The notes: a model not told the origin generated them from the letters alone. A DNA stretch of 64,000 nt from Callorhinus ursinus (GCF_003265705.1 NW_020313278.1:949150-1013149); one strand, 5' to 3'. Shown: positions 10,152-21,649, counted from the stretch's first letter. A program made the numbers and translations.

Positions 10152-10545
10152 AATAAAATATGGGGGAAGGGATGCTACATAACTTGCAACACTAGGTCAT
10201 GAATGGCAATACAAGTTCCAGCTGCCTCTGTTTCTCAGGATGTTTGGCCCTGGAATCCAGGCACCATGCTATATGAAGGCCCAAACCAACCACGCGGAGA
10301 CACCCGTGTGGAGAGAAACTGAGGCCTAGCCTACAAGCAACCTCAACCGCCACCTATGGGAGTAAGGGAGCCTCCCGAAGTCTTCCATCTGCAGCCCTGC
10401 AGGTAAGGAAGCTCAGAGACAAGCCACCATTGCTGGCGTGCTCTGTCTGAATTCCTGACCCACGGTGTCGGTAGGCATAATAACTGGTTGCTCTGTGGCA
10501 CTAAGTTTGGGGGTACATTGTGTTGTAATCATAACGACTGGAGCA

Positions 10546-11800
10546 GCTTGCAAGTGGGGGAGTCAGGGTTTGAAACTGGGAGTCGCCAGCTCTTTCCTTT
10601 CTCCTTCTGCCTTTTCCCTGCCCTTGCTACCTGGTGAACCTGCCGTGTTGTCAGCAGTCAGGAGCCTCCCCTCTCCTAGCCTAGGTATAACCTCGGACTA
10701 ATCTCAAGAGCAGTCATTTGTATTTGGAAAAGAAAACCCAGAATTCAAAGATGATTATTTGCAGAATGTGTAAGAGTCTCCCTTGGTGAGAGATGTGGTT
10801 CTTTCCACAAAAGGAGAGCGTCCAGCCCACGGTTCGCCTACACCCACGCCAGAAAACCTGAGTCAAACAAAAAGTGATGAGAATGGCTGGCTCTTCATTC
10901 CTGCCGCCCCTGCTCTTTGCTCAGATCACAAAGGCTCCTCTTTCTTGTTTTTTTGTTTTTTTAAATGAAGTCTTCAAGCATCTGCCAAGGCAGGCATTCT
11001 CTTTTCTATGCCTACCTTATCTCCCCCACTCTCGCAAAACAGTGGGGCTCATTCCTTCCATTTGGTTTAGCATTTTAAAAAAAATTGCACTTAACTTTTC
11101 CTGGGCATGCCTAGAAGCACATCTGTGCACCTTCAGGCTGGAGGGCTGAGTTTGGCTGAATGTGAATCTGTTTTCTTCCTTTGGGCATGAGGATGGATTA
11201 GGATGCATTGCAAGGTGGGAAACGGAAAAAAAAAACTAAAAAACTAAAATCCAACCATCTCGACTTAAGATCTTTAAAAATAAGGATAATTAAGATAAAG
11301 AAATGCATTCATTTATACACCACCAGGAAGTTCAAGCATAATTTGACTGTGGACAAGGCTGGACCCAGCAGCTCAGACAACACCATCCAGAGTCAGAATC
11401 TCTGCATTCCTCAGCTTTGCCTTCTCTGTGATGTCTTCATTTCCTGGCTCCTCCTGGGGCTCCAAGGCCACTTCAGGTTTTCCATATCACTGAACCCAAA
11501 GCAGAGGAAGACAGAGTTCCTCTGTCCAATGGCTTGAAAGGACTTCAAAGATTGGAGACTTGTTTTCTCTGGCTGGCCCTTCTTGGGTTCTAAGCGCTGT
11601 CTTAACCGATCAGCATGGCCCAGCGACCAGAATGCAAACTCAACGGCTGTGAGTTTGAAAGGGTTGGGGACAGAGGGCCTGTTATCCCAGGAAAGGGGAG
11701 AGGCTTTGGACAGCAGAACATAAGTGGCCACGACTGGATGGAATTGGGATGTGCAGAGAAAGAAACATTAAAAATTCACAGCCTCTAACAGAAGATATCC
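10546..11800. other. Intergenic, nothing recognised
   Basis: About 1.25 kb with no recognised gene. Contains a T-rich stretch near 10950 and scattered short ORFs without features. Confidence 0.5.
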
Positions 11801-11801
11801 A

Positions 11802-11994
11802 GGGGCGCCTGGGTGGCTCAGTCGTTAAGCGTCTGCCTTGGGCTCAGGTCATGATCCTGGGCTCCTGGGATCGAACCCCGCATCGGGCCCCTGTTCTGCG
11901 GGAAGCCTGCTTCTCCCTCTCCCACTCCCCCTGCTTGTGTTCCTTTTCTCGCTGTCTCTCTCTGTCAAATAAATAAATAAAATCTTAAAAAAAA
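11802..11994 (+). mobile_element. SINEC
   Basis: Full-length plus-strand copy ending in a long A-tail. I see no matching target duplication, which suggests a later deletion at one flank. Confidence 0.92.
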
Positions 11995-12175
11995 TTACCC
12001 TAGTAATACATGAATATATTTTTGTGAGAGAGTCTAACAATTCAAATCTATGTAGAGCAAAATATGTTCCTCTTCATCAGCTTCTACTATCAACAGTTTG
12101 AAGCACATCCTTACAGCCTCTTTACTTCGCATTTATGTAGATATGTGCACAGGGCTCCTAGCTAAAACTGATGGG

Positions 12176-12615
12176 GCACTTACTACCTGTCAGGCACTGC
12201 TCCAAGGAATTTACATAGATTAATTTGTTTAATCTCCACAACGACATGAGGCAAGTTCTGTTATCTTTTATTTATGTATTTAAAGATTTTATTTATTTGA
12301 AAGAGAGAGAACACGAGCAGGGGGAGGGGCAGAAGAAGAGAGAGGGAGAAGCAGGTTCCATGCTAAGCAGGGAGCCCGATGCAAGGCTCGATCCCAGGAC
12401 CCTGAGATCATGACCTGAACGGAAGTCAGATGCTCAACCTTCTGAGTCACCCAGGCACTGCTCTATTATCTCTTTTACAGAGGAGGAAACACAGGTCCAG
12501 AGAGGTGAAGTTACCTCCCCAAAGCCACACAGCTTCAGAGAGGAGGAGCTCACATTCAAACCCAGATAGCCTGGCCCCAGATTCTATATACCTAACCATT
12601 GCATTCTACTCTCTT
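12176..12615 (+). mobile_element. MIR remnant interrupted by SINEC
   Basis: 5' part CACTTACTACCTGTCAGGCA to TTTAATCTCCACAACGACAT. 3' part from TTTTACAGAGGAGGAAACAC through CCACACAGCTTC to AACCATTGCATTCTACT. Near full-length, split by a SINEC. Confidence 0.85.
12270..12462 (-). mobile_element. SINEC inside a MIR
   Basis: Minus-strand copy. Target CTGTTATCTTTT / CTATTATCTCTTTT flanks it within the MIR. Confidence 0.92.
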
Positions 12616-13125
12616 AAGAGTTTTCTCTTTTCCATAAAGGGGATCATACCTTGTGTATCCTTGGCATGTTGCTGTTTGCATTCGATACCTTTTAGAGAGC
12701 ATTCGTGTCAGTTCATGCGGGTCTTCTTCTCTCACTTCAAGGACAGTGCAGTACTGGATGGTGTCCCAGCACGAAGATGCTCTAATGTATCTGTCCATTT
12801 CTTGTAGACAGACCGTCAAGGGGTTTCTACCCTTTCATTTTGACAAGCAATCCTTTGGCCCTCATCACTTGTCCATATGTCTCTGGGCACTCACAGCGAT
12901 TTGCGGTTTACACCCCACTATCAGCGTATAAGCACCCAATCCCCACACTCTTGCCAGTGCTGGATGGGTACAGCTTCTGCTTACAGCCCCTGGATGGGGG
13001 AGGTGGGAAAGTTATAGCTCTTTTGATGTTTTGCTTCGCATTTCCCAGATTACCAGTGAGCTCAGGCATCTTTTCAAGTGTTTACAAGGACCATTTCTGG
13101 ATTATCTTCTGTGAGTGGATATCTT
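12616..13125. other. Ancient LINE-like sequence, weak
   Basis: Contains phrases reminiscent of L1 3' sequence (AAAGGGGATCATACC, TGTCCATTTCTTGTAGACAG, TTGCTTCGCATTTCCC). Assignment is tentative. Confidence 0.35.
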
Positions 13126-13323
13126 TTTTTTTTTTAAAGATTTTATTTATGTATTTGACAGAGAGAGACACAGTGAGAGAGGGAACACAAGCAGGGGGAG
13201 TGGGAGAGGGAGGAGCAGGCTTCCCGCGGAGCAGGGAGCCCGATGCGGGGCTCGATCCCAGGACCCCGGGGTCATGACCTGAGCCGGAGGCAGACGCTTA
13301 ACGACTGAGCCACCCGGGGGCCC
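13126..13323 (-). mobile_element. SINEC
   Basis: Full-length minus-strand copy; the head complement is mutated to CCACCCGGGGGCCCC. Confidence 0.93.
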
Positions 13324-13714
13324 CTACTCGGGTAATTGTTTTAAAGCTCCCACCCTCCAATCCCTCGCCGTGATATCCATTAATATGCTTCCTTTTGTGG
13401 AATATTCTCATTCCGTGAGGGACAGGGCAGGGTCTGGCATGGTCCAACCCCCACTCTTGTGCAGCTGGAGAAAGGGAAGCTGCTAGAGGTTAAGCTATGG
13501 GTCCAGCCTCAAGCTTTGACTCAGCAGCCAGCCTGGGGCCCCCACCCAGAATCTTGTTACCTCCATCTCCACCCCACAGCCACCTCTGTCACAGAGTTTA
13601 GTCCTCAGCATTCCACTGTCTTTATACCCTTAGAGCATGTTTTCCTCCTTCTTTGGGCTGTGCAAATAGCCCTCACTCAAAATGCCCCGTTCTGTCCTCT
13701 TGCCAACTCTCAGA

Positions 13715-13850
13715 AGCAGAAGGTATTTCCTCATTTTCCAGATGAGGAACCTGAAGAACAGAATGCTCAAGTAGCATGCCCAAGGGCACGCAGCTCATAA
13801 GCAGCCGAGCTGCATCTCAAACCCATCTCTTTCTGGTGTTAAGGTTTGTG
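13715..13850 (+). mobile_element. MIR remnant
   Basis: Contains TCATTTTCCAGATGAGGAAC, then CAAGTAGCATGCCCAAGGGC and a GCAGCTCATAAGCAGCCGAG segment, in MIR order. Confidence 0.7.
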
Positions 13851-13874
13851 CCTTTTTTTAAAAAGTTAGATTTA

Positions 13875-14098
13875 GGGCGCCTGGGTGGCTCAGTCATTAA
13901 GCGTCTGCCTTCGGCTCAGGTCATGATCCCAGATCCTGGGATCGAGCCCCACATCGGGCTCCCTGCTCCGCGGGAAGCCTGCTTCTCCCTCTCCCACTCC
14001 CCCTGCTTGTGTTCCCTCTCTTGCTGTGTCTCTCTCTGTCAAATAAATAAATAAATAAAATCTTAAAAAAAAAAGCCTCAGAAAATAAATAAATAAAT
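13875..14098 (+). mobile_element. SINEC, first of a stacked pair
   Basis: Full-length. Flanked by exact AAAAGTTAGATTTA (13861-13874 and 14099-14112). Confidence 0.95.
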
Positions 14099-14112
14099 AA
14101 AAGTTAGATTTA

Positions 14113-14252
14113 GGGGCACCTGGGTGGCTCAGTCGTGCACCGGGCTCCCTGCTCAGAGGGAAGCCTGCTTCTCCCTCTCCCACTCCCCCTGCTTGTGGTC
14201 CCTCTCTCACTGTGTCTCTGTGAAATAATTAAATAAAATCTTAAAAAAAAAT
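14113..14252 (+). mobile_element. SINEC with internal deletion, second of a stacked pair
   Basis: The head jumps from CTCAGTCGT to GCACCGGGCTCCC, losing roughly 55 bp. The third exact AAAAGTTAGATTTA follows at 14253-14266. Confidence 0.93.
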
Positions 14253-14266
14253 AAAAGTTAGATTTA

Positions 14267-14727
14267 ATTAGTGTTTTAAATAAGTTACTCCTGGTGCCAT
14301 CCATCCAAGAAAACCTAAAAGCAGGAGTGTATTCTGAGGTCTCACACTGCTGGTGTTCAGAGCCCACCATGGCTTCGGATGCTTGTGTCCAAATCTGCAC
14401 AGTCCCCTGGGCATGGCTGGCCTGGACTGACATCTGTGGTTTCATCTGCATCATAATGTCCCAGCCAAGAGGGCAGAGTCAAGATGAGAAAGGAGCCTTG
14501 GACTATGTGAGCCCCTGGCCTCACCCCAGCACAGAACTCGTGGAGGCCAAGGCCTGGAGTATGAACGAGTCAGCACAGAGGGAAGCAAAACTGATGACTC
14601 AGCTCCAGGTCATGATTTCCCTCTCCCTTGCCTAAGAGATGAGTCATGGCCTAATGCCTTTAATTTTCAGACTTCTAACTCATCCCAGCAGGGACTAGGA
14701 AGCTGATGAGGGAAATCTCCCTGTAGC
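14267..14727. other. Intergenic, nothing recognised
   Basis: About 460 bp without a recognised feature. Confidence 0.5.
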
Positions 14728-14875
14728 ATAGGCTCTGCCACCGGATGGCCTGAGTTCAAATTCTGTCTCTGCTCCTAACTAATTCTGGGACCTTAGCAAA
14801 TCACTGAACCCGCATTTCCCCACCTGTAAATTGCAGATGCTAACCCCTCTCTTGTGAGGTAATCTATACTTAATC
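14728..14875 (+). mobile_element. MIR remnant, probably split by L2
   Basis: GGCCTGAGTTCAAATTCTGT, then TGAACCCGCATTTCCCCACC, then GTGAGGTAAT. The MIR end appears again after the L2 piece, near 15100-15165 (TTGGCACAGGGCCCAGCACA). Confidence 0.7.
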
Positions 14876-14881
14876 TAACCC

Positions 14882-15060
14882 ACCTAATCAATAATTCATT
14901 GAGTACCTACTATGTGCCAGGCACAAGGAATGTGGTAGTAAACAAAACAGACAAAACTCCTGCCCCGGCGAAGCTTACATTCCGGGGAGAAAAAAAGAAA
15001 CAATGATCAAATAATGTGTGTACATTGTAATGTCAGCTGGTGATAAGCAAGGTGAGGAAT
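14882..15060 (+). mobile_element. L2 fragment
   Basis: ATTGAGTACCTACTATGTGC, AAACAAAACAGACAAAACTC, GAAGCTTACATTCCGG: the canonical L2 3' portion. Confidence 0.8.
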
Positions 15061-15304
15061 CAAACAGTGAGGTAGGACAGAGGGTCAGGAGAGTTGACAG
15101 AGACAGTTCCTATGAACTACTTGGCACAGGGCCCAGCACATAGTAGGGCCTCCACAAGGAGATCTGAATTCCCCTCCTTGTGGTTTAGGGAGTAAGAGCT
15201 GCATGGTCTGCAGAACTGAACAGGCCTCTGCTCGCTGGAGGAGACAGAAGGTCATTCCTAGCTGCAGGGCAGGAAAACTCTTTGCTCAGTGTGTGTGTGT
15301 TTAA

Positions 15305-15515
15305 GATATTTTTTATCGAGATGAAATTTACGTAGCATAAAATTCACCTTAACCACTTTCAAGTGAACAATTCAGTGATGTTTAATATGTTCACACTGTT
15401 GTGCAACCATCATCTCCATCCTCTTCCAAGATGTTTTCATCACCCCAAAAGGAAACCCGTGTCCGCCAAGCAGTCAGTCCCCGTTCCCAGCTCTCCCCTG
15501 TCCCCCACAACTATT
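15305..15515 (+). mobile_element. LINE-1 3' UTR remnant
   Basis: ATAAAATTCACCTTAACC, CAATTCAGTGATGTTTAATA, TTTTCATCACCCCAAAAGG: the standard mammalian L1M 3' UTR phrases. Confidence 0.75.
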
Positions 15516-15579
15516 AGTCAGTGGCAGGGGCAGAGCAGGATTCAAACCCAGAAAGTCTGTGCTTGTCATGACCACTTAT

Positions 15580-15950
15580 GACTCTTGCCACTCCCCTGCC
15601 GTGTCTTGCTTCCTGTCATGCCTTCCATACATGCAGAGCGCCGACTCTACCAGCTGTTCCCTCAGGTCTCAGCTTGGGGACCACCTCCTCTAAGAAGCCC
15701 TCCCTGATCACCTCTTCTACTAGTACCTGTGGCAGAGTCCTGTTAATTTTCCTCATAGCACTTAGCAGTTTGTAATTTTTTTGTCTGCTGCTTTACCTAC
15801 TGACTGTCTGCCTCCACCCCTAGACTATAAGCTTTGTGAGGACAGGGGCCCCTCTGCCTTGTTCACTTTGTACTCCCACTTCTTATCTCAGGGCCTACCT
15901 CAGAAGAGGTACTTAATAAATATTGAGTGCACCTGGAGAGTAGTTGAATA
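15580..15950 (+). mobile_element. L2 3' end
   Basis: AAGAAGCCCTCCCTGATCAC, then CACTTAGCAGTTTGTAATT, CTATAAGCTTTGTGAGGACA and CTTAATAAATATTGAGTGC. A good L2 3' end. A short MIR piece (15518-15565) precedes it. Confidence 0.75.
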
Positions 15951-15959
15951 ATTAAATAA

Positions 15960-16378
15960 ATGAACCTAACATACAAAACATACTGATGTCATGTTTCTAT
16001 AGGCCTGACATATACAAATTACATTGTTTTCCAAATATTAATTAATGAAGCCTTTGGAATGTCCCCGAGGGGTTGGCCAAGGGTGCTTCCATGCAGAAGA
16101 TCCAAGACACAAATAGAGTGAAATGATTTATTCTGGGTCACTGATGACTCAGTGTCTGGGAATAGAAACATACTCCAAAACCTTTGCTCTAATTAGTCAA
16201 GGTAATTATTGGGCACAATAATTAGGCACAAATGACCTCAGCCAGGCTGTTTTGCAACCTCGGGAATTTAAGACCTGTACTAATTTTGCTTTAATGACTA
16301 TTTGTTGCGGCTTGCCACCCCAAACCTTTTCTGCTTTTTCTGAGCGAGCAAACATTTGTCTCAAAACACAGTCTTTTG
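15960..16378. other. Intergenic, nothing recognised
   Basis: AT-rich, no recognised feature. Confidence 0.5.
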
Positions 16379-16483
16379 GGGGCACCTGGCTGGCTTAGTC
16401 AGGGGAACGTGGGACTCTTGATCTCGGGGCTGTGAGTTCGAGCCCCGAGTTGGGTGTAGAGATTCCTTTAAAAATCTTAAAAC
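16379..16483 (+). mobile_element. Short Can-SINE
   Basis: tRNA-like head, GTGAGTTCGAGCCCCGAGTT and GTAGAGATTCCTTTAAAAA. Target CACAGTCTTTTGG / CACAATCTTTTCG flanks it. Confidence 0.88.
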
Positions 16484-16822
16484 ACACACACAATCTTTTC
16501 GATAAGAGATGCTTTTCCTCACCCACTGTCACATTCGGGAGTCGTCCCTCAAATAATTACCCTCTGTTACAGTTTTTGCTTTTGTGGGATTTTTAGGTTT
16601 GGGGTTATCGTAAGAGGTGAATTCTGGTCCATAGGAAACTCCGGGCTTGTTCGCTGGTTGAGTCAATATTTACTGCGCCCCCTACCGGGAGCAGAGCTCT
16701 ATGCACCACGCTAGAGCCAACGGGGAATAAAACAACTCCCACCCCGGGGGGAACTTTCTGGGCGTTCCTGGCAGTACGAGGAGGGTTTGCAGCATTTTAG
16801 TGGTTTCTTTATCGTACTCTTT

Positions 16823-17020
16823 TTTTTTTTAAGATTTTATTTATTTATTTGAGAGAGAGAATGAGATAGAGAGCACGAGAGCGGGTAGAGTCAGAGGGAG
16901 AAACGGACTCCCCGCCGAGCAGGGAGCTAGATGCGGGACTGCGGGACTCGATCCCAGGACTCCAGGATCACGACCCGAGCCGAAGGCAGTCGCCCAACCA
17001 ACTGAGCCACCCGGGCGCCC
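16823..17020 (-). mobile_element. SINEC
   Basis: Full-length minus-strand copy with a small internal duplication (GCGGGACTGCGGGACT). Target TCTTTATCGTACTCTT recurs with one change at 17021-17036. Confidence 0.93.
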
Positions 17021-17099
17021 TCTTTATTGTACTCTTAACCCCGCATCACAGCCAGCCTTTCCCGAGGCCTTTCTCTATATAAAGCATGGCATTGCGTGA

Positions 17100-17290
17100 G
17101 TTGAGTCAAAACAGACCTATGAGGAAAGTACTATTATTAGTGCTAGTATTACCACCCCCATTTTACAGATGGGGAAACCGAGGCACTGTTAAGTGCCTTG
17201 CCCAGATTCACACAGCTGGTAGGTAAGTGATGGTGGCAGGATATGAACCCAGCTCTCAGAATGGGTGCTCTTACCCACTTGACTGGACTC
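17100..17290 (+). mobile_element. MIR remnant
   Basis: CCCATTTTACAGATGGGGAA, TTGCCCAGATTCACACAGCT and ATGAACCCAGCTCTCAGAAT in the expected MIR order. Well preserved. Confidence 0.85.
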
Positions 17291-17454
17291 ACCGTACCAA
17301 CATTTTGGATTGTCCAGAAAGCCCCCCAAATTCTCTGACATTGCACACCCACTTCTATATTCACACGCAAACATCTGCTGGGAACTCTCTGATGGGAGGC
17401 AAAGAGCAGGGATATGTAGATGAACCAGAGCACATCCTTTCCCCATTCTGAAGT

Positions 17455-17880
17455 GCTCCACGCAGTAGCTGGGGTAGAGAGGGTTTTGAAAAACCTGTTC
17501 AGGCCACTGCCTACTGAAAATCTTTTGAGGTTCCCAAGGCTCCTGGACTGGAACCCAGAGGTATCTGGATGTACCTATCATCTCCAGGCTGTAGGTGGCT
17601 CCATGGGGCAGAGACCCTTCTCAGGAACCACTGCGGTGCTAATCTAGCACGCTCTTCTCTTAACCTACCCGCACCCCCATCCCGGAGTACTGCGTGCAAA
17701 CTCCTGAGGTGAAGGAGGAGGGAAAATGCATGGGGATTTAATGCAGTGGGCGACCACCAGATATCCATCTGCCTCTCTCCAGCTTCCCACATCCACCCCA
17801 TCTCAGCTACCCTGGCCCACACAACCACCACTTCTTGCCTGCACGATTGTGATAACCTTCTTGCTGGTCTCCCAGCTTCC
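17455..17880 (+). mobile_element. L2-like fragments
   Basis: Contains TGCACGATTGTGATAACCTTCTTGC-type and AATCTTTTGAGGTTCCCAAG-type phrases of L2, in two diverged pieces. Confidence 0.45.
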
Positions 17881-17941
17881 CCATTAAAACTAACAATCGC
17901 AGAATTTTTAATATGAAAAATTTCAAAAAAGTAGAGAGAAT

Positions 17942-18060
17942 AAGGACGCCTGGCTGGCTCAGTCGGTGGACCATATGCAACTTCTGATCTCAGGGTCATG
18001 AGTTCAAGCCCCACGTTGGGTGTAGAGCTTACTTAACAAAAAAGAAAAGAAAAACAAAAA
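17942..18060 (+). mobile_element. Short Can-SINE
   Basis: GAGTTCAAGCCCCACGTTGG plus GTGTAGAGCTTACTTAACA and a long AAAGAAAAG tail. Confidence 0.87.
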
Positions 18061-19411
18061 CAGAAATAGACTGGAATAATGAAGGCAATTGCAACAATGA
18101 TTAGCTCCTCAGCTCACCGCCAACCCTGTTTTTCCCCTTCTTTAGCCCCCTGGAATTTGTAATTCCTCCTCTCTGGGTTTTTGTTTTTGTTTTTTGTTTT
18201 TTGGACATTTTCACCCTCAGGGACAGGATAATATGACTTTTCATCAGTTCCCCCCACAGATGTATTGTCTGTTGTGGCAGAAACTTTATTCCAAGATTCC
18301 TTCAGGGATTTGCTTTTGAATCCAAAGTCTTGCTACTCAAAACCAGTTTAGAGACGTTTAAAAAAAAGAGCCTCTTTTGCGAATCTTGCAAATCAAAAGC
18401 CTTGGCTTTCAAGGTTATTATCTCTGCCATGAATTTCAAAAGCCTGTTTAGGAACTGGTGGAAGCCAAGAATTTGGCTCTTTGGCGCTTTCTTTTTTTTT
18501 TTTTAACTGGTTTGGGTCAAGCCTCTCCAAGGGGTGTGTATCCAGAGTGATTCAGGCCTGAACTTCAATACTGGGTTTTGTGGGGAGAGGGGTCACAGGA
18601 TTCCTCTTAAAAAGGGAACAAACATAGCATTGCTTCATGTGCAGAAAATGCTACTCATTGCTATTTTTGTTGTTGTTAGAATAATCTTAGTGAATTTAAA
18701 TGATTTCTCTGAATGCTCACAGATGTGATGTCCATTCCCTCCGTGTTTCCCTCTGGTTTTAAGCTCTTCAACTATAATTTCTCCTAATTTAAACTTTCAC
18801 AAGACCCTAACTCCCACCTCTGGGGCAGTTATTTTCTACTGAATAAGTCAGGTTCCTAGGTGTTTCTGCAAGAGCGGCTTCTCAGGGCTGGACCAGTGTG
18901 CACTTGCAAACCAGCGGGCCTGGCTATCACCTAAAGCCCCATGTCATTTCAAAGTCTGATGCTCCTGCTTTGCCTTGCATCATCTGATTTCCTGTTATAC
19001 GCGTTGGCATTCATGTTGAAGTTAGTCACCTGTTAAAAAAAAAAGTAAGATTTTTCTTTCCAGGCAAATCCACTGAAATTTCCCAATGTTTTCCAACACC
19101 AAGAGTCTCCCAGAATCAGGACTTAGCCAGACAGGATAATTCAGGCCCAGACATGATACACACTGACGGGGAAGGAAGGATGGTTAGCGGTTAGAGCCAC
19201 TTACTGAGAATAGAATCGCTGGTGTTTATCCTCAGCTCAGCCAGCAGCTTCCCTGGTGATCCCACATGCCCACAGCGGGGCTCTGTTTCCAAAGGGGCAG
19301 TTTTCCTTATGAAAAAATCAAAATAGACTTGTGTTCTTAGAGCTAGAGGCAAGAACCCTTGTATTTTTTTTTTAAGTGGCCCAAAAGGTTGCAATTGGGT
19401 GTGATTTTTTT
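18061..19411. other. Intergenic, nothing recognised
   Basis: About 1.35 kb without a recognised gene. May start with a weak LINE fragment. Confidence 0.5.
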
Positions 19412-19429
19412 TAATAAACTTCTATTTTT

Positions 19430-19617
19430 TTAAAAAGATTTTACTTATTTTATTTATTTGAGAGAGACAGTGGGAGGGAAAGGGAGAGAGAATCTGAAGC
19501 AGACTCCCATGCAGAGCACAGAGCCCGATGCGGGGCTCAATCCCCCAACTGTGAGATCATGACCTGAGCTGAAACCAAGAGTCGGACGCTCAAATGACTA
19601 AGCCACCCAGGCACCTC
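19430..19617 (-). mobile_element. SINEC inside L1
   Basis: An older-type minus-strand copy with GAAACCAAGAGTCGGACGCT. AATAAACTT is duplicated on both sides. Confidence 0.9.
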
Positions 19618-20029
19618 TAAAAATAAACTTTTAGAACAGTTTTAGATTTACAGAAAAGCTGCAAAGATAGTACAGAGAATTCCCACAGACCCCATACTCA
19701 CTTTCCCCTGATTTTCCTGTATTATAAACATCATACATTATCATATATTTGTCACAATTAAACAACAAATGTTGATACGCGATATTAACTAAAGTCTGTA
19801 CTTTGTTCAGATTTCCGTAACTGTTACTGAATGCACTTTTTCTGTTCCAGAATCCTGTCCAGAAAACCACATTACATGTGGGTGTCTTGCCTCCTTAGAC
19901 TCCTTTTGGTTGTGAAGGTTTTTCAGACTTTTCTTTTTAATTGAGATGTAATTCATATACTATAACACACACCCTTTTAAAGTGCCCATTTCACTGGGAT
20001 TTAGTATATTCAAAAATCGTGCTAATTTG

Positions 20030-20230
20030 GGGCACCTGGGTGGCTCTGTCGTTAAGTGTCTGCCTTCGGCTCAGGTCATGATCCCAGGGTCCTGGGATTG
20101 AGCCCCGCGTCGGGCTCCCTGCTCAGCAGGAAGCCTGCTTCTCCCTCTCCCACTCCTCCTGCTTGTGTTCCCTCTTTCACTGTGTCTCTGTCAAATAAAT
20201 AAATAAAATCTTTAAAAAATATAGTGTATG
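20030..20230 (+). mobile_element. SINEC inside L1
   Basis: Full-length. Target AAAAATCGTGCTAATTT / AAAAATTGTGCTAATTC flanks it. Confidence 0.92.
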
Positions 20231-20414
20231 TAAAAAAATTGTGCTAATTCTAGGACATTTTCTTCACCTTGATAAGAAACCACATATGCATGTAGTCATT
20301 CCCCATTCCTGTCACTCCCCATTCCTGCCACCTTGAGCCCCCTGGCAACAGCTGATCTACTTTCTGTCTACGGATTTGCTTATTAAGGATATTTCATATA
20401 CATGGAGGCATACA

Positions 20415-20503
20415 AGGGCGCCTGGCTGGCTTAGTGGGTAGAGCATGAGACCCTTCAGCTTGGGCCTGTGAGTTCGAGCTCCACGCTGGGTATAGAGATT
20501 ACT
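20415..20503 (+). mobile_element. Short Can-SINE
   Basis: GTGAGTTCGAGCTCCACGCT and GGTATAGAGATTACTT. Its A-rich tail AAAAATAAATGCAG became the target of the next SINE. Confidence 0.87.
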
Positions 20504-20517
20504 TAAAAATAAATGCA

Positions 20518-20726
20518 GGGTGCCTGGGTGGCTCAGTTGGTTAAGCGACTGCCTTCGGCTCAGGTCATGATCCTGGAGTCCTGGGATCGAGTCCCACATC
20601 AGGCTCCCTGCTCAGCAGGGAGTCTGCTTCTCCCTCTGACCCTCCCCCTTCTCATGTGCTCTCTCTCCGTCTCTCATTCTCGCTCTCTCAAGTAAATAAA
20701 TAAAATCTTTAAAAAAAAAACAAAAA
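20518..20726 (+). mobile_element. SINEC in the tail of a short SINE
   Basis: Full-length. Exact AAAAATAAATGCAG at 20504-20517 and about 20727-20740. Confidence 0.94.
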
Positions 20727-20885
20727 AAAAATAAATGCAGAATGTCCTGCATTTGGGATTTGTCTGATGTGTTTCTCGTGATTATGCTGGGCTTATGGAT
20801 TTTGGGGAGGAAGATCACTGAGGTAAAGTGCCCCTCTCATCACTCATGTCAAGGATGTTGTACTACCATTAGGATTTTTCACTTT

Positions 20886-21096
20886 TTTTTAAAGCTTTTA
20901 TTTATTTATTTATTTGTCACAGAGAGAGAGAGAGAGAGAGAGAGAGCACAAGCAGGGGGAACAGCAGGCAGAGGGAGAGGGAGAAGCAGGCTCACACCGA
21001 GCAAGGAGCCTGATGCGGGACTCGATCCCAGGACCTTGGGATCATGACCTGATCTGAGGGCACACACTTTAACTGACGGAGCCTCCCAGGAGTCCT
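20886..21096 (-). mobile_element. SINEC
   Basis: Minus-strand copy with an expanded (GA)n tract. GATTTTTCACTTT / GATTTCTCACTCT flanks it. Confidence 0.92.
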
Positions 21097-21279
21097 GATT
21101 TCTCACTCTTGATGTGAAACTTGGTCCCCTGATGGACGTAGTGTCTGTCAGATTTCTCCACTGTAAAGTGCCTAATTTTAATAGACAGTTACATTGATTT
21201 CCTCTTTACTTTGGCCACGTGGTTATAAATCTAATATTAGTTTTTGTGACATAGATCTATTTAAATGAAGGCTAGTTTT

Positions 21280-21478
21280 TTTTTTAAAGACTTTTTTAAA
21301 ATTTTTATTTATTTGAGAGAGAGAGTGAGAGAGAAAGTACAAAAGCGAGTAGGGTCAGAGGGAGAAGACGACTCCCTGCTGAGCAAGGAGCCCGATGCGG
21401 GACTCGATCCCGGGACTCCGGGATCATGACCTGAGCCGAAGGCAGTCGCTCAACCAACTGAGCCACCCAGGCACCCCT
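21280..21478 (-). mobile_element. SINEC
   Basis: Full-length minus-strand copy. Target AAATGAAGGCTAGTTTT is duplicated (21263-21279 and 21480-21495). Confidence 0.94.
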
Positions 21479-21539
21479 CAAATGAAGGCTAGTTTTAACA
21501 TACTTCATTTGGATTCACACTTTCAAAATTTGGGAGGCA

Positions 21540-21645
21540 GGGCTCCTGGCTGGTTCAATCAGAAGAGCATGCCACTCTTGATCTCGGGGTCATGGGTTCG
21601 AGCCCACATTGGGGGTAGAGATTACTTAAATAAACTTTAAAAAAC
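21540..21645 (+). mobile_element. Short Can-SINE
   Basis: Plus-strand short type ending GGGGGTAGAGATTACTTAAA. Confidence 0.86.
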
Positions 21646-21649
21646 TTTA

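Larger units (their letters stand above)
9562..10545 (+). mobile_element. MLT1-like MaLR LTR split by nested SINEs
   Basis: The 5' portion (9562-9716, CCTTGTGACTCCCCGTCAAG) and 3' portion (10164-10545, GAATCCAGGCACCATGCTAT, AATTCCTGACCCACGG, GCATAATAACTGGTTG) match the MLT1 layout. They are separated by a SINEC that itself contains another SINEC. Confidence 0.7.
19412..20400 (+). mobile_element. LINE-1 3' UTR remnant split by SINEs
   Basis: From AACTTTTAGAACAGTTTTAG through CACATTACATGTGGGTGTCT, TTTTAATTGAGATGTAATTC and AGCTGATCTACTTTCTGTCT to the end. Interrupted by SINECs at 19430-19617 and 20030-20230. Confidence 0.75.

Noticed and set aside
17511..18014. 167-codon minus-strand ORF
   Set aside because: Overlaps L2-like and short SINE sequence; translation has no family resemblance.
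20415..20503. Possible tRNA genes in short Can-SINEs
   Set aside because: The tRNA-Lys-like A and B boxes belong to SINEs with A-rich tails and target duplications; no intact cloverleaf gene.
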